Assembly: GCF_000741645.1 (NCBI RefSeq)
Contig: NZ_JGZD01000007.1
Location: 62,001-126,000, forward strand
Direction: 5' to 3'
Length of the DNA stretch: 64,000 bases
Source: Bifidobacterium minimum
Lineage (GTDB): Bacteria > Actinomycetota > Actinomycetes > Actinomycetales > Bifidobacteriaceae
The notes under the pieces are model-generated. The model was not told the origin of the DNA and ran no database searches. It worked only from the letters and a program-made list of their open reading frames with translations. The number at the start of each line of letters is the position of its first letter. Positions within the stretch are counted from its first letter, which is position 1. Both the position numbers and the translations under genes were made by a program. Of this stretch, positions 1 through 9,303 are shown piece after piece.

Positions 1-89
1 CGTGTGCGGACCCGTCGGAAGGCGGGGAAGCGGCCGGGTGTGGTCGAACGTCGAGGCGTGGCCGGAGTCCGTCCGTGCCTCGACGTCGC

Positions 90-1418
90 TCATTGGCTTT
101 CGGCGAGCGTCCCCACAACTCCGGCCTTATGCGTCCCCTGTACCAGGGAGTTGAAGAGGTCAAGGTTCTTGGCATCGTCAAGAAGAACGGATGATCCGAC
201 GCCGTCCACATAGTAGTCGGGGTCGCTCCAATAGAGGCTTCCCGTCACGCCGTCGTCTCCCGTGGCGCTTTTGAACGCCAGCGCCATGGACACGAGGGTC
301 AGAGGCGAGGATTTCTCATCCACGGTGATTGAATCGAGTCCCGAGGACGCCAGCGCCCGGACCGTCGAGGGATTGGCAAGGACCTTCGCGGAAGTGGCCT
401 TCGAAACCACAGCGGCGATCACCTTGCGTTGTCGTTCCGCCCGTCCGAAATCCCCGTTGGGATCCTGATAGCGCATGCGGGAGAAGGCCAGGGCGGTGGC
501 CCCATCGGCGTGATGGCATCCAGCCGTCCACTTCAGCTGCGAATCCGCGTCATCGACGGTTCTGTCATAGCAGAGCTCCACTCCGCCTATCGCGTCGACG
601 ACCTTCTGGAGCCCTCCGAAGCGGATCTCCGCGACGTGGTCGATCTTGTGCCCGGTTATTGATTCGACCTGCTCCACAAGCGCCTTCCGGCTGACCACTT
701 CGGCGACCGCGTTGATCTTCATGTAGGAGTCCGACACCTTCATCAACGAGTCACGTGGTATCGAGATGAGCGAGCTCGCTCCGCTTTTCGGCTTCGTCAG
801 AACGAGGATGGTGTCCGTCCGGAATCCCGGGGTGTCCTGCGAGGTTCCTCCCGCCGATCCATCACGCTCGTCCGAGCCAAGAAGCAGCCAGGACGTCGCC
901 GCGGAATCGTCGGCCATGGAGCTGAGCCATGATGTTTTGTTCAATCGAGAATTCACCCAGTTCCATGCGCCGAACATCGAGAACCCCAGCGCGAGGACGA
1001 GCGCCAGAAGGATGGCGAGAACGATCCTCCCCGCTCGGCGCCGCCGCCGAGGCGCCTGCGAGCGCGCCTTGCCGGATGAAGGGGCCGTGGCCGCGACGGC
1101 CATCCCCGATCCCCTTTGCGCGGATGAGCGCGGGGGAATGGTCTGCGTCCCTCCCCGTGACGACCGGGGGGCGGGACGAACCGACGACGGGACGGCCATG
1201 GGACCCGACGCGGACGATGAGGATGATCGCGGAAGTGCTGTCGCCCGGGGAGCCGATGGGGATTCGGGCCGGCCCGCCGACGAGGAGGGCGTGAAGCTGG
1301 GTGGGGTGGCGTCCGAGGCCCTTCTGGCGGAGGAGCCGGACGCCGACCCCCTTCTCGATCGGTGGAGACCGGGATCCGAGGAGGGGATGAAGCTTGGTGG
1401 AGTGCCGTCCTGTGCCAT
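90..1418 (-). CDS. LytR-CpsA-Psr (LCP) family envelope ligase
   Basis: LCP proteins move lipid-linked glycopolymers onto peptidoglycan at the outer membrane face. The 442-residue protein has a long Ser/Pro/Arg-rich cytoplasmic N-terminus (about 1-128), one membrane segment (about 131-153) and an extracellular LCP domain. Visible LCP signatures are GSDERD (181-186), GFRTDT (198-203) and SIPRDS (219-224), which carry the Arg and Asp residues that bind pyrophosphate and metal. The N-terminus holds two similar PPSFxPSS segments (about 8-14 and 39-46), also visible as a DNA repeat near 1290 and 1390. The start has AGAGGA upstream. A second LCP gene lies just upstream on the same strand (90-bp gap), so the two may be co-transcribed. 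Exact substrate is unknown. Confidence 0.9.
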   Translation of the reverse strand: MAQDGTPPSFIPSSDPGLHRSRRGSASGSSARRASDATPPSFTPSSSAGRPESPSAPRATALPRSSSSSASGPMAVPSSVRPAPRSSRGGTQTIPPRSSAQRGSGMAVAATAPSSGKARSQAPRRRRRAGRIVLAILLALVLALGFSMFGAWNWVNSRLNKTSWLSSMADDSAATSWLLLGSDERDGSAGGTSQDTPGFRTDTILVLTKPKSGASSLISIPRDSLMKVSDSYMKINAVAEVVSRKALVEQVESITGHKIDHVAEIRFGGLQKVVDAIGGVELCYDRTVDDADSQLKWTAGCHHADGATALAFSRMRYQDPNGDFGRAERQRKVIAAVVSKATSAKVLANPSTVRALASSGLDSITVDEKSSPLTLVSMALAFKSATGDDGVTGSLYWSDPDYYVDGVGSSVLLDDAKNLDLFNSLVQGTHKAGVVGTLAESQ

Positions 1419-1508
1419 GCCTGTCCTCTCTGCCCGTGGTCTCCCCGTGACTACCTACGACTCCACACAGATTTACACTGCATGGCGCGTCAAGGGCGCG
1501 TCAACTGG

Positions 1509-2927
1509 CTAATCCTGCGCAGGAACGGCACAAATTGTGGCATTGAGATACCTGTCGGCGATGCCGATGTACTGTCCGGTGCTGGCGTCGCGTATCGTTC
1601 CCGTTTCCGGGTCGACGATCCCGTTGGTGTTGGGATCGATGAGCTGCCCCTGCGCGTCGGTGATGAGCCCGGTCGTCGGATCCACGGTCTGAGTGGACGT
1701 GGCAGACGGCGAAGACGACGACGAGGACGACGACGATGACGACGAGGACGATGACGACGAGGACGATGACGACGAGGACGACGACGGGGATTTGGTGGTC
1801 GAGGACTCCTTCTGCTCCGTCAGAGGCTTATGGTTGCGCATCTTGGTCCATACCGCATCCGCGGCGGAGGACCATACGACCCTGTTCGGATCGCTGGGGG
1901 CGGCCTCGACGGGGGTGGTCATCATGAAGAGACGCGAGGTGTCGAGGTTCTTGAGGCTCATCGCCAGAGAAGCCAGAACCGTGGTGCTCGCCAGTCCGCT
2001 GCTGATGTTCAGCGATCCCAGAGCCGCCTTCGCCAGCTGGTAGAGCTGGCTGGTCTGGGTGAAGAGGTTCTTGGCCATGGCCTGTTTGATGAGCTCCTTG
2101 ACCAGATACTGCTGTCGGGTCGTGCGCATGATATCCGAGCCGTCGGTTCCCGTGCCGTGACGCATACGGGCGTACTGGGTGGCCTGCGTTCCGTTGAGGT
2201 GATGGAGCCCCTTGCTCAGGTTGAGGCTCGTGTAGCTGTCCTTGGTGTCCACGGGAATGCAGATGCTGACCCCACCGATGGCGTCGATCATATCCCGCAG
2301 TCCGGCGAAATCGACGACGATGAAGTTCTGTATGCTCATCCCGGTCAGGGAGTTGACCGCCGCCATCGTGCAGCTTGCGGCCGATGACAGATCCCCTCCC
2401 TCCTGCCAGGCATTGGCGAAGACGGAATTGAACATCACGCTGTACTGCGCGGGAATCGTGCCTTTGGTGGTCTGGCAGCTGGGAACGTCGACGAGCGAGT
2501 CGCGTGGAATGGAGACGAGGTTGATGTAGGAACGGTCGGCGCTGACCTGCATGACCATGGTGGTGTCGGCGTTGTGCAGACCTGGATCGTTGCTTCCGCC
2601 TATCGCCTCGTTTCCGCTGCCCTCCCGTGAGTCCTGCCCTATGATGAGGATGTCGATCGGCTGACCCTTGTTGGGGTCGACCAGAGTCGGAGTGGATGAG
2701 GACTTCTGCGGGATCACATCGACTTTGCTGTTCTGGACCGAGGCATCGAAATCAACCCAGATCGCCGCGGCGATGGTGGAGGGGAGGACGATGAGCACGG
2801 AGACCACCACGGCGATCCATGTACCAAGGCGATGGCTGATCCTATAGGCCTGACTGTGCTTGGGAGCCGTCGCTCTCCAACCGGTGAGCTCCGGATTCTT
2901 GGTGACTTGTCGTCGATGGGATGCCAC
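1509..2927 (-). CDS. LCP family protein with polyserine linker and DPxTG-type C-terminal tail
   Basis: Second LytR-CpsA-Psr protein, 472 residues, GTG start. A short cytoplasmic N-terminus is followed by a membrane segment (about 36-58) and an extracellular LCP domain with GQDSRE (97-102), ADTTMV (about 120-125) and SIPRDS (139-144). After the catalytic domain comes a run of about 27 serines (roughly 380-405) and then a 65-residue tail in which short segments of the form DPxTG/DAxTG recur. Such a linker plus repeat tail is not part of the core LCP fold and may place the domain away from the membrane or bind the wall. The serine run is encoded by repeated 15-bp units. Role as glycopolymer ligase is inferred from the family. 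Confidence 0.9.
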   Translation of the reverse strand: MASHRRQVTKNPELTGWRATAPKHSQAYRISHRLGTWIAVVVSVLIVLPSTIAAAIWVDFDASVQNSKVDVIPQKSSSTPTLVDPNKGQPIDILIIGQDSREGSGNEAIGGSNDPGLHNADTTMVMQVSADRSYINLVSIPRDSLVDVPSCQTTKGTIPAQYSVMFNSVFANAWQEGGDLSSAASCTMAAVNSLTGMSIQNFIVVDFAGLRDMIDAIGGVSICIPVDTKDSYTSLNLSKGLHHLNGTQATQYARMRHGTGTDGSDIMRTTRQQYLVKELIKQAMAKNLFTQTSQLYQLAKAALGSLNISSGLASTTVLASLAMSLKNLDTSRLFMMTTPVEAAPSDPNRVVWSSAADAVWTKMRNHKPLTEQKESSTTKSPSSSSSSSSSSSSSSSSSSSSSSSSSPSATSTQTVDPTTGLITDAQGQLIDPNTNGIVDPETGTIRDASTGQYIGIADRYLNATICAVPAQD

Positions 2928-3109
2928 TATGCGGCCTTCCTTCTCGCGCGACCAGCCCGGACGCCCTGTCGTGACGGGCGACGGCTAGTCCTTTCTGCAA
3001 TGAACCACTAAATGATACGGCACTCTCATGAAAGAACCTGCGCGGATCATCATGGGCAGGCCGTGAACCGCGCAGAAGCGGGGACGGGATCTCGCGGGGC
3101 AGGTGGCGT

Positions 3110-3140
3110 CTGACACGCGCCAAGCGTTGTTGCGTACACT
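3110..3140 (+). promoter_or_regulatory. Putative promoter giving a leaderless transcript for the glycosyltransferase
   Basis: CTGACA at 3110-3115 resembles a -35 box and TACACT at 3135-3140 a -10 box, separated by 19 bp. The GTG start codon at 3147 lies 6 bases after the -10 box, where transcription would begin, so the mRNA may be leaderless. No Shine-Dalgarno sequence is visible. Sequence-based inference only. Confidence 0.4.
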
Positions 3141-3146
3141 GGAAAC

Positions 3147-3824
3147 GTGCATTCCACAGACGGCATTGACCTTTCCGACGCGATCTCGCGCGTTGCCTCG
3201 GGTTTCCTCATGCGTTCGGACCAGCGGATCGATGATTCGGTGGCCGCCGTCATCCCCTGCGGTGCGGATACCCGCTATATGCCGGCGACCCTGGCCGCGG
3301 TGCTGTCCCAGAGCGTCCTGCCCGGTGCGCTCATCGTGGTGGACTGCTCCAGACACGGCTACGCGGTGGTGCCGTCGAGAATGGTGCTTGCTGACGTGGA
3401 AGGTCACGGTTCCGGGGATGTCGTCGGGGATGCGGCTCCGGGAGACGTCTCCCGCCGTGGAGTGTCGGTGGTCGTCGTGGGGGCGCCGCGCGCACGATCC
3501 TTCGCGCAGGCCGTGTCGGAGGCGATGCCCGGACTGGGGCTGGCCGGTGATTCGGGCCGGGTGAGGTTCCTGTGGCTTCTGCATGACGACTCGCGCCCCA
3601 TGGGACGGCGATGCCTTGAATGTCTTCTCGAGGTCAAGAGCAACACGCCAAGCGCCGACGTCGTCGGAGTCAAGCAGCTGGATTGGGACGGGGACGGATT
3701 GCATGACGTGGGACGATACGCCTACGGTCATGGTCTTGTGTCTCTGGTCGTGGACGGGGAACCCGACCAGCAGCAGTATGATGACCGACGCGATGTCTTC
3801 GCGGTGTCCCTTGCCGGCGCCTGA
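3147..3824 (+). CDS. Family 2 glycosyltransferase, N-terminal fragment (frameshifted)
   Basis: This 225-residue reading frame is the first part of a GT-A family 2 glycosyltransferase. It begins at a GTG and reads as the nucleotide-sugar-binding start of the fold (VAAVIPCG about 33-40, WLLHDDSRP about 142-150, where the DD pair would bind metal). It stops at TGA 3822-3824 directly after SLAGA. The next frame continues with LIPLATIEKYGG and the acceptor-side motif of the same domain, so one missing base (probably a C near 3819-3821) splits a single gene of about 1,050 codons. On its own the fragment lacks the second half of the catalytic domain and all membrane segments. It may be a real pseudogene or a sequence error. 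Confidence 0.75.
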   Translation: MHSTDGIDLSDAISRVASGFLMRSDQRIDDSVAAVIPCGADTRYMPATLAAVLSQSVLPGALIVVDCSRHGYAVVPSRMVLADVEGHGSGDVVGDAAPGDVSRRGVSVVVVGAPRARSFAQAVSEAMPGLGLAGDSGRVRFLWLLHDDSRPMGRRCLECLLEVKSNTPSADVVGVKQLDWDGDGLHDVGRYAYGHGLVSLVVDGEPDQQQYDDRRDVFAVSLAGA

Positions 3825-3829
3825 TTCCG

Positions 3830-6301
3830 TTGGCGACCATCGAGAAGTATGGAGGCATCGACTCATGGTTCGGGACCTTCGCCGAAGGCGACGACCTTTG
3901 CCGGAGGATATGCCGTTCAGGTGGTCGTGTGGTGGTTGTTCCGATGGCGGCAGTGGCCCACAGGCGGGCGCGTTACGAGGGCGTCCGAACGCGTGATGGG
4001 AGAGCCGTCGATGAGATGGGTCCCCTCGATCCCCTTCCGGAGAGGCTGCGCGCCGAGCGTCGATACCGGTACACCGACGTGGCGATGCATCGGTGGCCCT
4101 TCCTGTGGATCGCCGATGTTCTGATGTCCGTTCTCGGCGCGATGGTGAGCCTGCTGCGCAAGAGTCCCTATGAGGCATGGACGCGTCTGTCGTTGCCATG
4201 GCGGGGATGGGGGGATGCTTCCCGGGCGGTACGGGCGAGGCGTCGTGTCTCCGCGCAGAGTACCGTCGCCATGTCGCGGCTGCGCATGCTGCGCGCCACG
4301 CGACGTCAGATCAGGCAATGGCGCTCCAGGGACCGTGCGCGCCTGTCCGATGGCGCGACGCTGGCTCTCAATCCCCTTGTCAGGGCCCATCTTCATCGAC
4401 GTGCCATCATTCGTTCCACATGTGCGGTGGCGATGGCGTTCCTCGCCTTCCTCTCCATCGTCATCGTCAGATGGGATGTTTTCCGGGGTGCGCTCGCCGG
4501 CGGTTCCCTGATGTCCTCCCAGCTGCCTCCTACGGCGGCGGATCTGGGGATGGTGATTGACGCCGCCGATAACTGGTGGTATTTGGGGAATGCCGCGGGT
4601 ACGGCCGTTCCCTCGACGCCATGGATGTGGGTGTGGGCCGGGGCGTCCGTGCTCGCCGGAGGCAATGTGGTGGCGGCCCTGTCGCTTCTGTTCTTCGCGT
4701 CAGCGCCGGTGTGCGCGCTGTCGATGTGGGCGTTGGCCGGGGTCTTCACGCGGTCCGACACGCTTCGGGTGGCCGCCGGATTGGCATGGGTGTCGGTGGG
4801 CGTGCTTATGGGGCTGTACCAGACCGCCAATCTTCCCATGCTCACGGTGATGATGTTTCTTCCCGTGGCCTTCGCCTTCGTGTTCCGGGCCGTGGGCATG
4901 TACCATACCGAGGATCCCCGGATCCCGCGGGCGTCGGTGCAGGCGGCGGCGTGCGCGGCTCTGGCCTTCATGCCCGCCGTCGCTGCCGAACCTCAGCTTG
5001 TTCTGGGGCTTCTGCTTGTTCTCGTGTCGTTCATGCCGCTTGTCAGACGGCATCGGATCATGCTTCTGATGATTCCCATCCCTTCCGTGGCCATCGTCGC
5101 CCCCAACGTCGTCCATGCGCTGGCGACGGTCACCTCCGGAGGCGTCCGGCAGCTTTTCGGCGATGTGATGGTCTCTGGCGTCGACATCAACGGTTCCCCC
5201 GCGGCCATGGGACTGATCGACGTTCTCGACAGGGCCTTTGGCCTGCGTCTTGCGACGTTGATCGCCTCGCGGGAGGATCTCACCATGATGCTCACCGTGG
5301 TGTCGGCGGTGATGCTGGCCGTCACGGCGGTGGTGGCGTGCCTGTCGCTTTTCCTCCCCTTCGTTCTCCGGGTGTCCCGCATGATGTGGATGGTGATGGT
5401 CGTGGGGCTGCTTCTTTCCCTGGCTTCCTCGCGCATCGCGGTATCCACGTCGTCTCAGGGATCCGTCGCGGGGTCCGTTCTGCCCGGGATCGCCTTGGTG
5501 ATGCTGGGTCTTCTGTCATGCCTGTGCATGGTCGCAGGCGGTGCGGTCCGCCGATTCTCTCCTCTTCCGTTGTCCGCGCAGAGCGAGAAACGCCCGGATT
5601 CCCATGGCGCCGTCCGTGCGTCGATGTCCCGCGTCGCGCGCGTCGCCTTGGCCGTCGTCCTGGCGGGGTCCTGCGCCGCGTGGTTCATGTCCGGTCTGGC
5701 GCGCGATATGGGACGGGGCGTGTCCACGACGGTGGATGGTCTTCCGATCATCGCCAGCGATTATCTGGGGAAGGACCCGACCCATCGCATACTTGCGATG
5801 AGCGCTCAGAACCTCTCCCGTGTGGATACGTCGCTGATGCGGACGCAAAGGGGTGACCTGGTCGACTCATCCCCGGCCATGGCGGCCGCGGAACTGTCCT
5901 CGACGGTCGGCCACGCCTCGAATCTTCTGTCCTCGTCGGCCGCCCGGCTTGTGGCGGGGACCGATGACGACGCCATCCGCGACATCGCCTCATTGGGGAT
6001 CGGCGGGATCTACGTGGTGGCGGACTCGGACGATACGACGGCTTCGAAGGCCACGGAGCATCTGGTCACGAACATCACTTCATCCGACGGCGTGGAGGTC
6101 GTGGTAAGCGACGCCTCCGGGGTCTACTACCGGATCACCACTCCTCTGGGATCGACGGTGAAGGACTCCGTCGGACGGTCCGAGCAATCGCGTGCGGATT
6201 CGTGGCGTCGTCTATGGCTGGTCGTCATGGGCGTTGTGACGGGTCTTTACTGTTGCGTCGCGATCCCCCTGTCCTTCCGATTGAGAAAGGAGACGGCATG
6301 A
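3830..6301 (+). CDS. Membrane glycosyltransferase, C-terminal part (frameshifted from 3147-3824)
   Basis: This 823-residue frame carries the rest of the GT2 domain, GGIDSWFGTFAEGDDLCRR near its start (the ED-type catalytic segment), followed by a basic region and then a large membrane domain with about a dozen hydrophobic segments between 4380 and 6280. A soluble-looking extracellular loop of about 170 residues precedes the final membrane helix. The TTG at 3830 is the first possible initiator, but the frame is open from 3821, which fits a continuous gene broken by a one-base loss. The architecture matches large actinobacterial membrane glycosyltransferases for envelope polysaccharide. The 3' end overlaps the DUF5719 gene by 4 bases, so the two are translationally coupled. 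Confidence 0.75.
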   Translation: MATIEKYGGIDSWFGTFAEGDDLCRRICRSGGRVVVVPMAAVAHRRARYEGVRTRDGRAVDEMGPLDPLPERLRAERRYRYTDVAMHRWPFLWIADVLMSVLGAMVSLLRKSPYEAWTRLSLPWRGWGDASRAVRARRRVSAQSTVAMSRLRMLRATRRQIRQWRSRDRARLSDGATLALNPLVRAHLHRRAIIRSTCAVAMAFLAFLSIVIVRWDVFRGALAGGSLMSSQLPPTAADLGMVIDAADNWWYLGNAAGTAVPSTPWMWVWAGASVLAGGNVVAALSLLFFASAPVCALSMWALAGVFTRSDTLRVAAGLAWVSVGVLMGLYQTANLPMLTVMMFLPVAFAFVFRAVGMYHTEDPRIPRASVQAAACAALAFMPAVAAEPQLVLGLLLVLVSFMPLVRRHRIMLLMIPIPSVAIVAPNVVHALATVTSGGVRQLFGDVMVSGVDINGSPAAMGLIDVLDRAFGLRLATLIASREDLTMMLTVVSAVMLAVTAVVACLSLFLPFVLRVSRMMWMVMVVGLLLSLASSRIAVSTSSQGSVAGSVLPGIALVMLGLLSCLCMVAGGAVRRFSPLPLSAQSEKRPDSHGAVRASMSRVARVALAVVLAGSCAAWFMSGLARDMGRGVSTTVDGLPIIASDYLGKDPTHRILAMSAQNLSRVDTSLMRTQRGDLVDSSPAMAAAELSSTVGHASNLLSSSAARLVAGTDDDAIRDIASLGIGGIYVVADSDDTTASKATEHLVTNITSSDGVEVVVSDASGVYYRITTPLGSTVKDSVGRSEQSRADSWRRLWLVVMGVVTGLYCCVAIPLSFRLRKETA

Positions 6302-7812
6302 GCTCCCGCCCAGGACGCATGATGGCGTGGCGCATCGTCGCGGCCATCCTCACCATTGTTCTTGTCATGGCCTTCGTCGCGGCCGTGTCCCTGTATTCCC
6401 CGCTCTCCTCATGGGTGGATCAGGCCCGGGGTGATGCGGGCGTTCCCCAGACGGTCGGAGCCTCGCAGATGGAGATGTACTGTCCCGCCCGCATGACGCT
6501 GGCCGATGCGGGCGCCTACGGGGACGAGGAGTTTCGGTCGTCCGAGGGTGACATCGCCTCATCTGCGCGATTCGTCGCCGTTGGCTCCGTCTATCGCGCC
6601 GACACGACTGGTCTTGATGGGAAGTCCTCCGTCGAGGACATTCCCTCGGCTACGGGCTCCAAGGAGATGTCCGTTCTGTCCGCGAAGGACGGGGACGCAT
6701 CGTCGCGTCTTCTTTCGGGGCGGGCGGTGGGGGCCAGCAGGGGGACGGGGGTGTCCGGAACCCGCGTGTCGTGGGCGACCCAAGGCGATCTGCGCGGAAT
6801 CTCGTCCAGCGCGTGTGTGACGGGAGCGATGACGCAGTCCCTTATGGTGTCCGGCACGAAGATCGGAACGACGCAGCAGCTGATTCTCGCCAACTCCTCA
6901 TCGACTCCCACGACGGTTACCCTAGCCGTGCGGGGAAGCGAGAAAACGGGCGCGGTGGTTCTGTCCACAGGGGGTACGGTGACGGTTCCAGCGGAGGGTG
7001 AGAAGATCGTCGACCTGTCCGCCGCGGCTCCGTCTCATGCCGCGTTGTTCCTCACCCTGTCAAGCAGCGCGACTCCGGTGTCCGCAGTCGTGCGCACGGT
7101 CGCGATGAATGGTCTGGAAAGCCGCGGATCGGATTTCTCCACCCCATTGGATGCGGCGGCGAAACGGACGGTGATGGCCGGAATGCTTCCGGGGGATTCG
7201 GTGCGTATGCTTCTGTTCTCCCGTTCGGATGCGACGGTGTCGGCGTCCTGGCTCACACGCTCGGGACGGAAAGACGTCAGGAGCGTCGAGCTCACCTCCG
7301 GCAGGGTCTCATCCATCGACGTCGGCGATGTCCCCAAGGACGCCTATGCGCTTGAGGTGCGGTCCTCGTCACCGTTGTATGCCAGTTCCGTGGCGTCCCG
7401 CGCAGGGGATGACGGGCAGGCCGATTTCGCCTTCATCCCGTCATCGTCGGGACATCATTCGGCTGCCGTGGCTCTGCCCGAGGGCGTATCGGGACGCGTG
7501 GTCCTGGCCAACGGATCGAACGCCGCGATCGATGCCACCATCCGGGCGGTGGATTCAGACGGATCGCTGATCGGCACGTCAACGGTGTCTCTGGCGGGTG
7601 GGGAATCGCGATCCGTCTCCCTGTCCGACGAGTTCCCCCATGCGGCTGCGGTTATGGTCTCAGCGGCGTCGCCCGTGGTCTGGGGTGTGCGCTTATCGGC
7701 GTCCGCGCTGTCGGATGATGGGCTGGCGGCCGTCTCGTATGTGGGGTCGACGGCCTTGGAACCCACCAATATGGTCGTGACGACGTACGACGATCGTTCC
7801 ATCGTTCGCTGA
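6298..7812 (+). CDS. DUF5719-type envelope protein
   Basis: The 504-residue protein starts at the ATG inside an ATGA overlap with the preceding glycosyltransferase, with AAGGAG just upstream. An upstream in-frame start exists but would lie inside the neighbouring gene. An N-terminal membrane anchor (about 12-32) is followed by a Ser/Thr/Val-rich extracellular domain with repeated beta-strand-like segments, typical of the DUF5719 family next to large glycosyltransferases in bifidobacteria and other actinobacteria. No catalytic residues are recognised. Coupling suggests it works with the glycosyltransferase, perhaps as an extracellular accessory subunit. That role is inference. Confidence 0.75.
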   Translation: MSSRPGRMMAWRIVAAILTIVLVMAFVAAVSLYSPLSSWVDQARGDAGVPQTVGASQMEMYCPARMTLADAGAYGDEEFRSSEGDIASSARFVAVGSVYRADTTGLDGKSSVEDIPSATGSKEMSVLSAKDGDASSRLLSGRAVGASRGTGVSGTRVSWATQGDLRGISSSACVTGAMTQSLMVSGTKIGTTQQLILANSSSTPTTVTLAVRGSEKTGAVVLSTGGTVTVPAEGEKIVDLSAAAPSHAALFLTLSSSATPVSAVVRTVAMNGLESRGSDFSTPLDAAAKRTVMAGMLPGDSVRMLLFSRSDATVSASWLTRSGRKDVRSVELTSGRVSSIDVGDVPKDAYALEVRSSSPLYASSVASRAGDDGQADFAFIPSSSGHHSAAVALPEGVSGRVVLANGSNAAIDATIRAVDSDGSLIGTSTVSLAGGESRSVSLSDEFPHAAAVMVSAASPVVWGVRLSASALSDDGLAAVSYVGSTALEPTNMVVTTYDDRSIVR

Positions 7813-7865
7813 TCGGACGAACGTCCGTGACCGCATGCGGTCACGTGGTCACATGGTCGACGTGG

Positions 7866-8315
7866 TCACATGCCCCAATCGGGATCGATCTCGTCGGGGC
7901 GACGGCCAGTCAGATCGGCCAGGCGGGAGACCAGTTCGTCGCGGATCCCCCATTGGAGCTCCATTCTGGTCCGGCAACGGGTCTGCATGGGTAGGCGATA
8001 GAGGACTATGCGTGCGGGGATTCCGCGACCGGCGGCGAACCCATGCGACAGCAGATCGGGCTGATCCTCCCAGGGGGCGGGGGAGGACGGAGGAACGTCC
8101 TCGACGGCGAATTGGATGGCGTCGACGAGATCCGGCCATGCCTCGTGCAGGCGCCTGATCTGCGCGGCCACCATATCGTCGAACATGCCGGATCGAGTGC
8201 GGTATCGGGGGAGGCGCACCCCGAAGGTCGGCGTTCGGATTCCGCGGCCATGACGGTTGCGGTATACGGGCGATTCCCATGGGGGTGTTCTGCGCATGCC
8301 CTCCACAATAGCCAT
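7866..8315 (-). CDS. Actinobacterial metallopeptidase-family (DUF1025-like) protein, no HExxH
   Basis: About 149 residues from the ATG at 8315; an upstream ATG at 8387 would overlap the divergent HAD gene and is less likely. The core, with DLVDAIQFAVEDVP, an IVLYRLP strand and a C-terminal RDELVSRLADLTGRRPDEID helix, resembles the short zincin-like family found in many actinobacteria. The canonical family has an HExxH zinc site in the C-terminal helix. Here that place is occupied by a non-metal-binding sequence, as in many actinobacterial members, so peptidase activity is doubtful. Convergent with the DUF5719 gene and divergent from the HAD gene. Confidence 0.6.
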   Translation of the reverse strand: MAIVEGMRRTPPWESPVYRNRHGRGIRTPTFGVRLPRYRTRSGMFDDMVAAQIRRLHEAWPDLVDAIQFAVEDVPPSSPAPWEDQPDLLSHGFAAGRGIPARIVLYRLPMQTRCRTRMELQWGIRDELVSRLADLTGRRPDEIDPDWGM

Positions 8316-8372
8316 GTTCCCCGCCGCCACGCGATACCATAGGCTCAATATGCGAGGAGAAAAGGCGGCGAC

Positions 8373-9191
8373 ATGGCGATTGTGCATGATCCCGACGTGC
8401 TGGCATCAGGCCATGGCCCTGAATCCATAGGCGCGGTGGGGTTCGATCTGGATAACACTCTGGCGCGCTCCAAAAGGCCGATGACACCGCTTATGGCGTC
8501 GAAGCTGGCCGGGCTGACCCGGATGCGGACGGTTGCCGTCGTGACTGGCGGGAGCTTCTCCCTGGTGCGTAGCCAGATCATCGATGTTCTTCCCGAATCC
8601 ACCGCCCGGTCGTCGATGATTTTTATGCCCACCAGTGGGACCCGCTGCTATGGCTGGGATGGAGAACGCTGGGACTGCATGTATTCCCATGATCTGAGCG
8701 AGGCCGATCGCGCGGCCGCGATCGAGTCGCTCACCAGACATGCGAAGGAGCAGGGAATCTGGGAAGAGCATGTCTGGGGGGAACGCATAGAGGACAGAGG
8801 CAGCCAGATCACCTTCTCGGCTCTTGGACAGCTTGCCCCTCCGGAGGCCAAGGAGAGATGGGATCCCGACAACTCGCGCAAGAACAGGCTCGCCGATGCG
8901 GTGGCGAGCGATCTTCCCCATCTGGAGGTCCGTTCCGGAGGATCCACAAGCGTCGATGTGTCGGACAGGGGCATTGACAAAGCCTATGCCGTCCGGCGCC
9001 TTGCGGATATCTGCGGAATCGGTGTCACCGACATCGTTTTCGTGGGCGATCGCATGGATCCGGGTGGCAACGATTATCCGGTGGCTGAGGCCGGGGTTTT
9101 CGCGATCCGCGTGTCCGGCCCGGAGCAGACCCTGCACGTGTGCGATGATCTGCTGGCCATCCTGCATGATGGGTCGCATGACGGATCGTGA
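8373..9191 (+). CDS. HAD-IIB family phosphatase, phosphomannomutase-like
   Basis: The 272-residue protein has the HAD nucleophile motif GFDLDNTLA (about 23-31), motif II VVTGG, and a C-terminal metal motif GDRMDPGGND. The last motif, with a following SGPEQT loop, resembles eukaryotic-type phosphomannomutases of the HAD-IIB family (their GDxxxPGGND) more than typical Cof-type phosphatases. A central FSALGQLAPPEAKERWDPDN segment matches the cap region of that group. It could therefore be a sugar-phosphate mutase or phosphatase. The start has purine-rich GAGGAG about 15 bases upstream. Substrate is unknown. Confidence 0.8.
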   Translation: MAIVHDPDVLASGHGPESIGAVGFDLDNTLARSKRPMTPLMASKLAGLTRMRTVAVVTGGSFSLVRSQIIDVLPESTARSSMIFMPTSGTRCYGWDGERWDCMYSHDLSEADRAAAIESLTRHAKEQGIWEEHVWGERIEDRGSQITFSALGQLAPPEAKERWDPDNSRKNRLADAVASDLPHLEVRSGGSTSVDVSDRGIDKAYAVRRLADICGIGVTDIVFVGDRMDPGGNDYPVAEAGVFAIRVSGPEQTLHVCDDLLAILHDGSHDGS

Positions 9192-9303
9192 ATCAGTCGG
9201 CCTAATTCCCCTTTGATGGGGCGGCTGATGGAGCACAGGGAGTCCTTCGACCACAATTCGTGTCCGTGATGCCGTATCCGGTCGGCGGCACGACCATGGT
9301 TCC

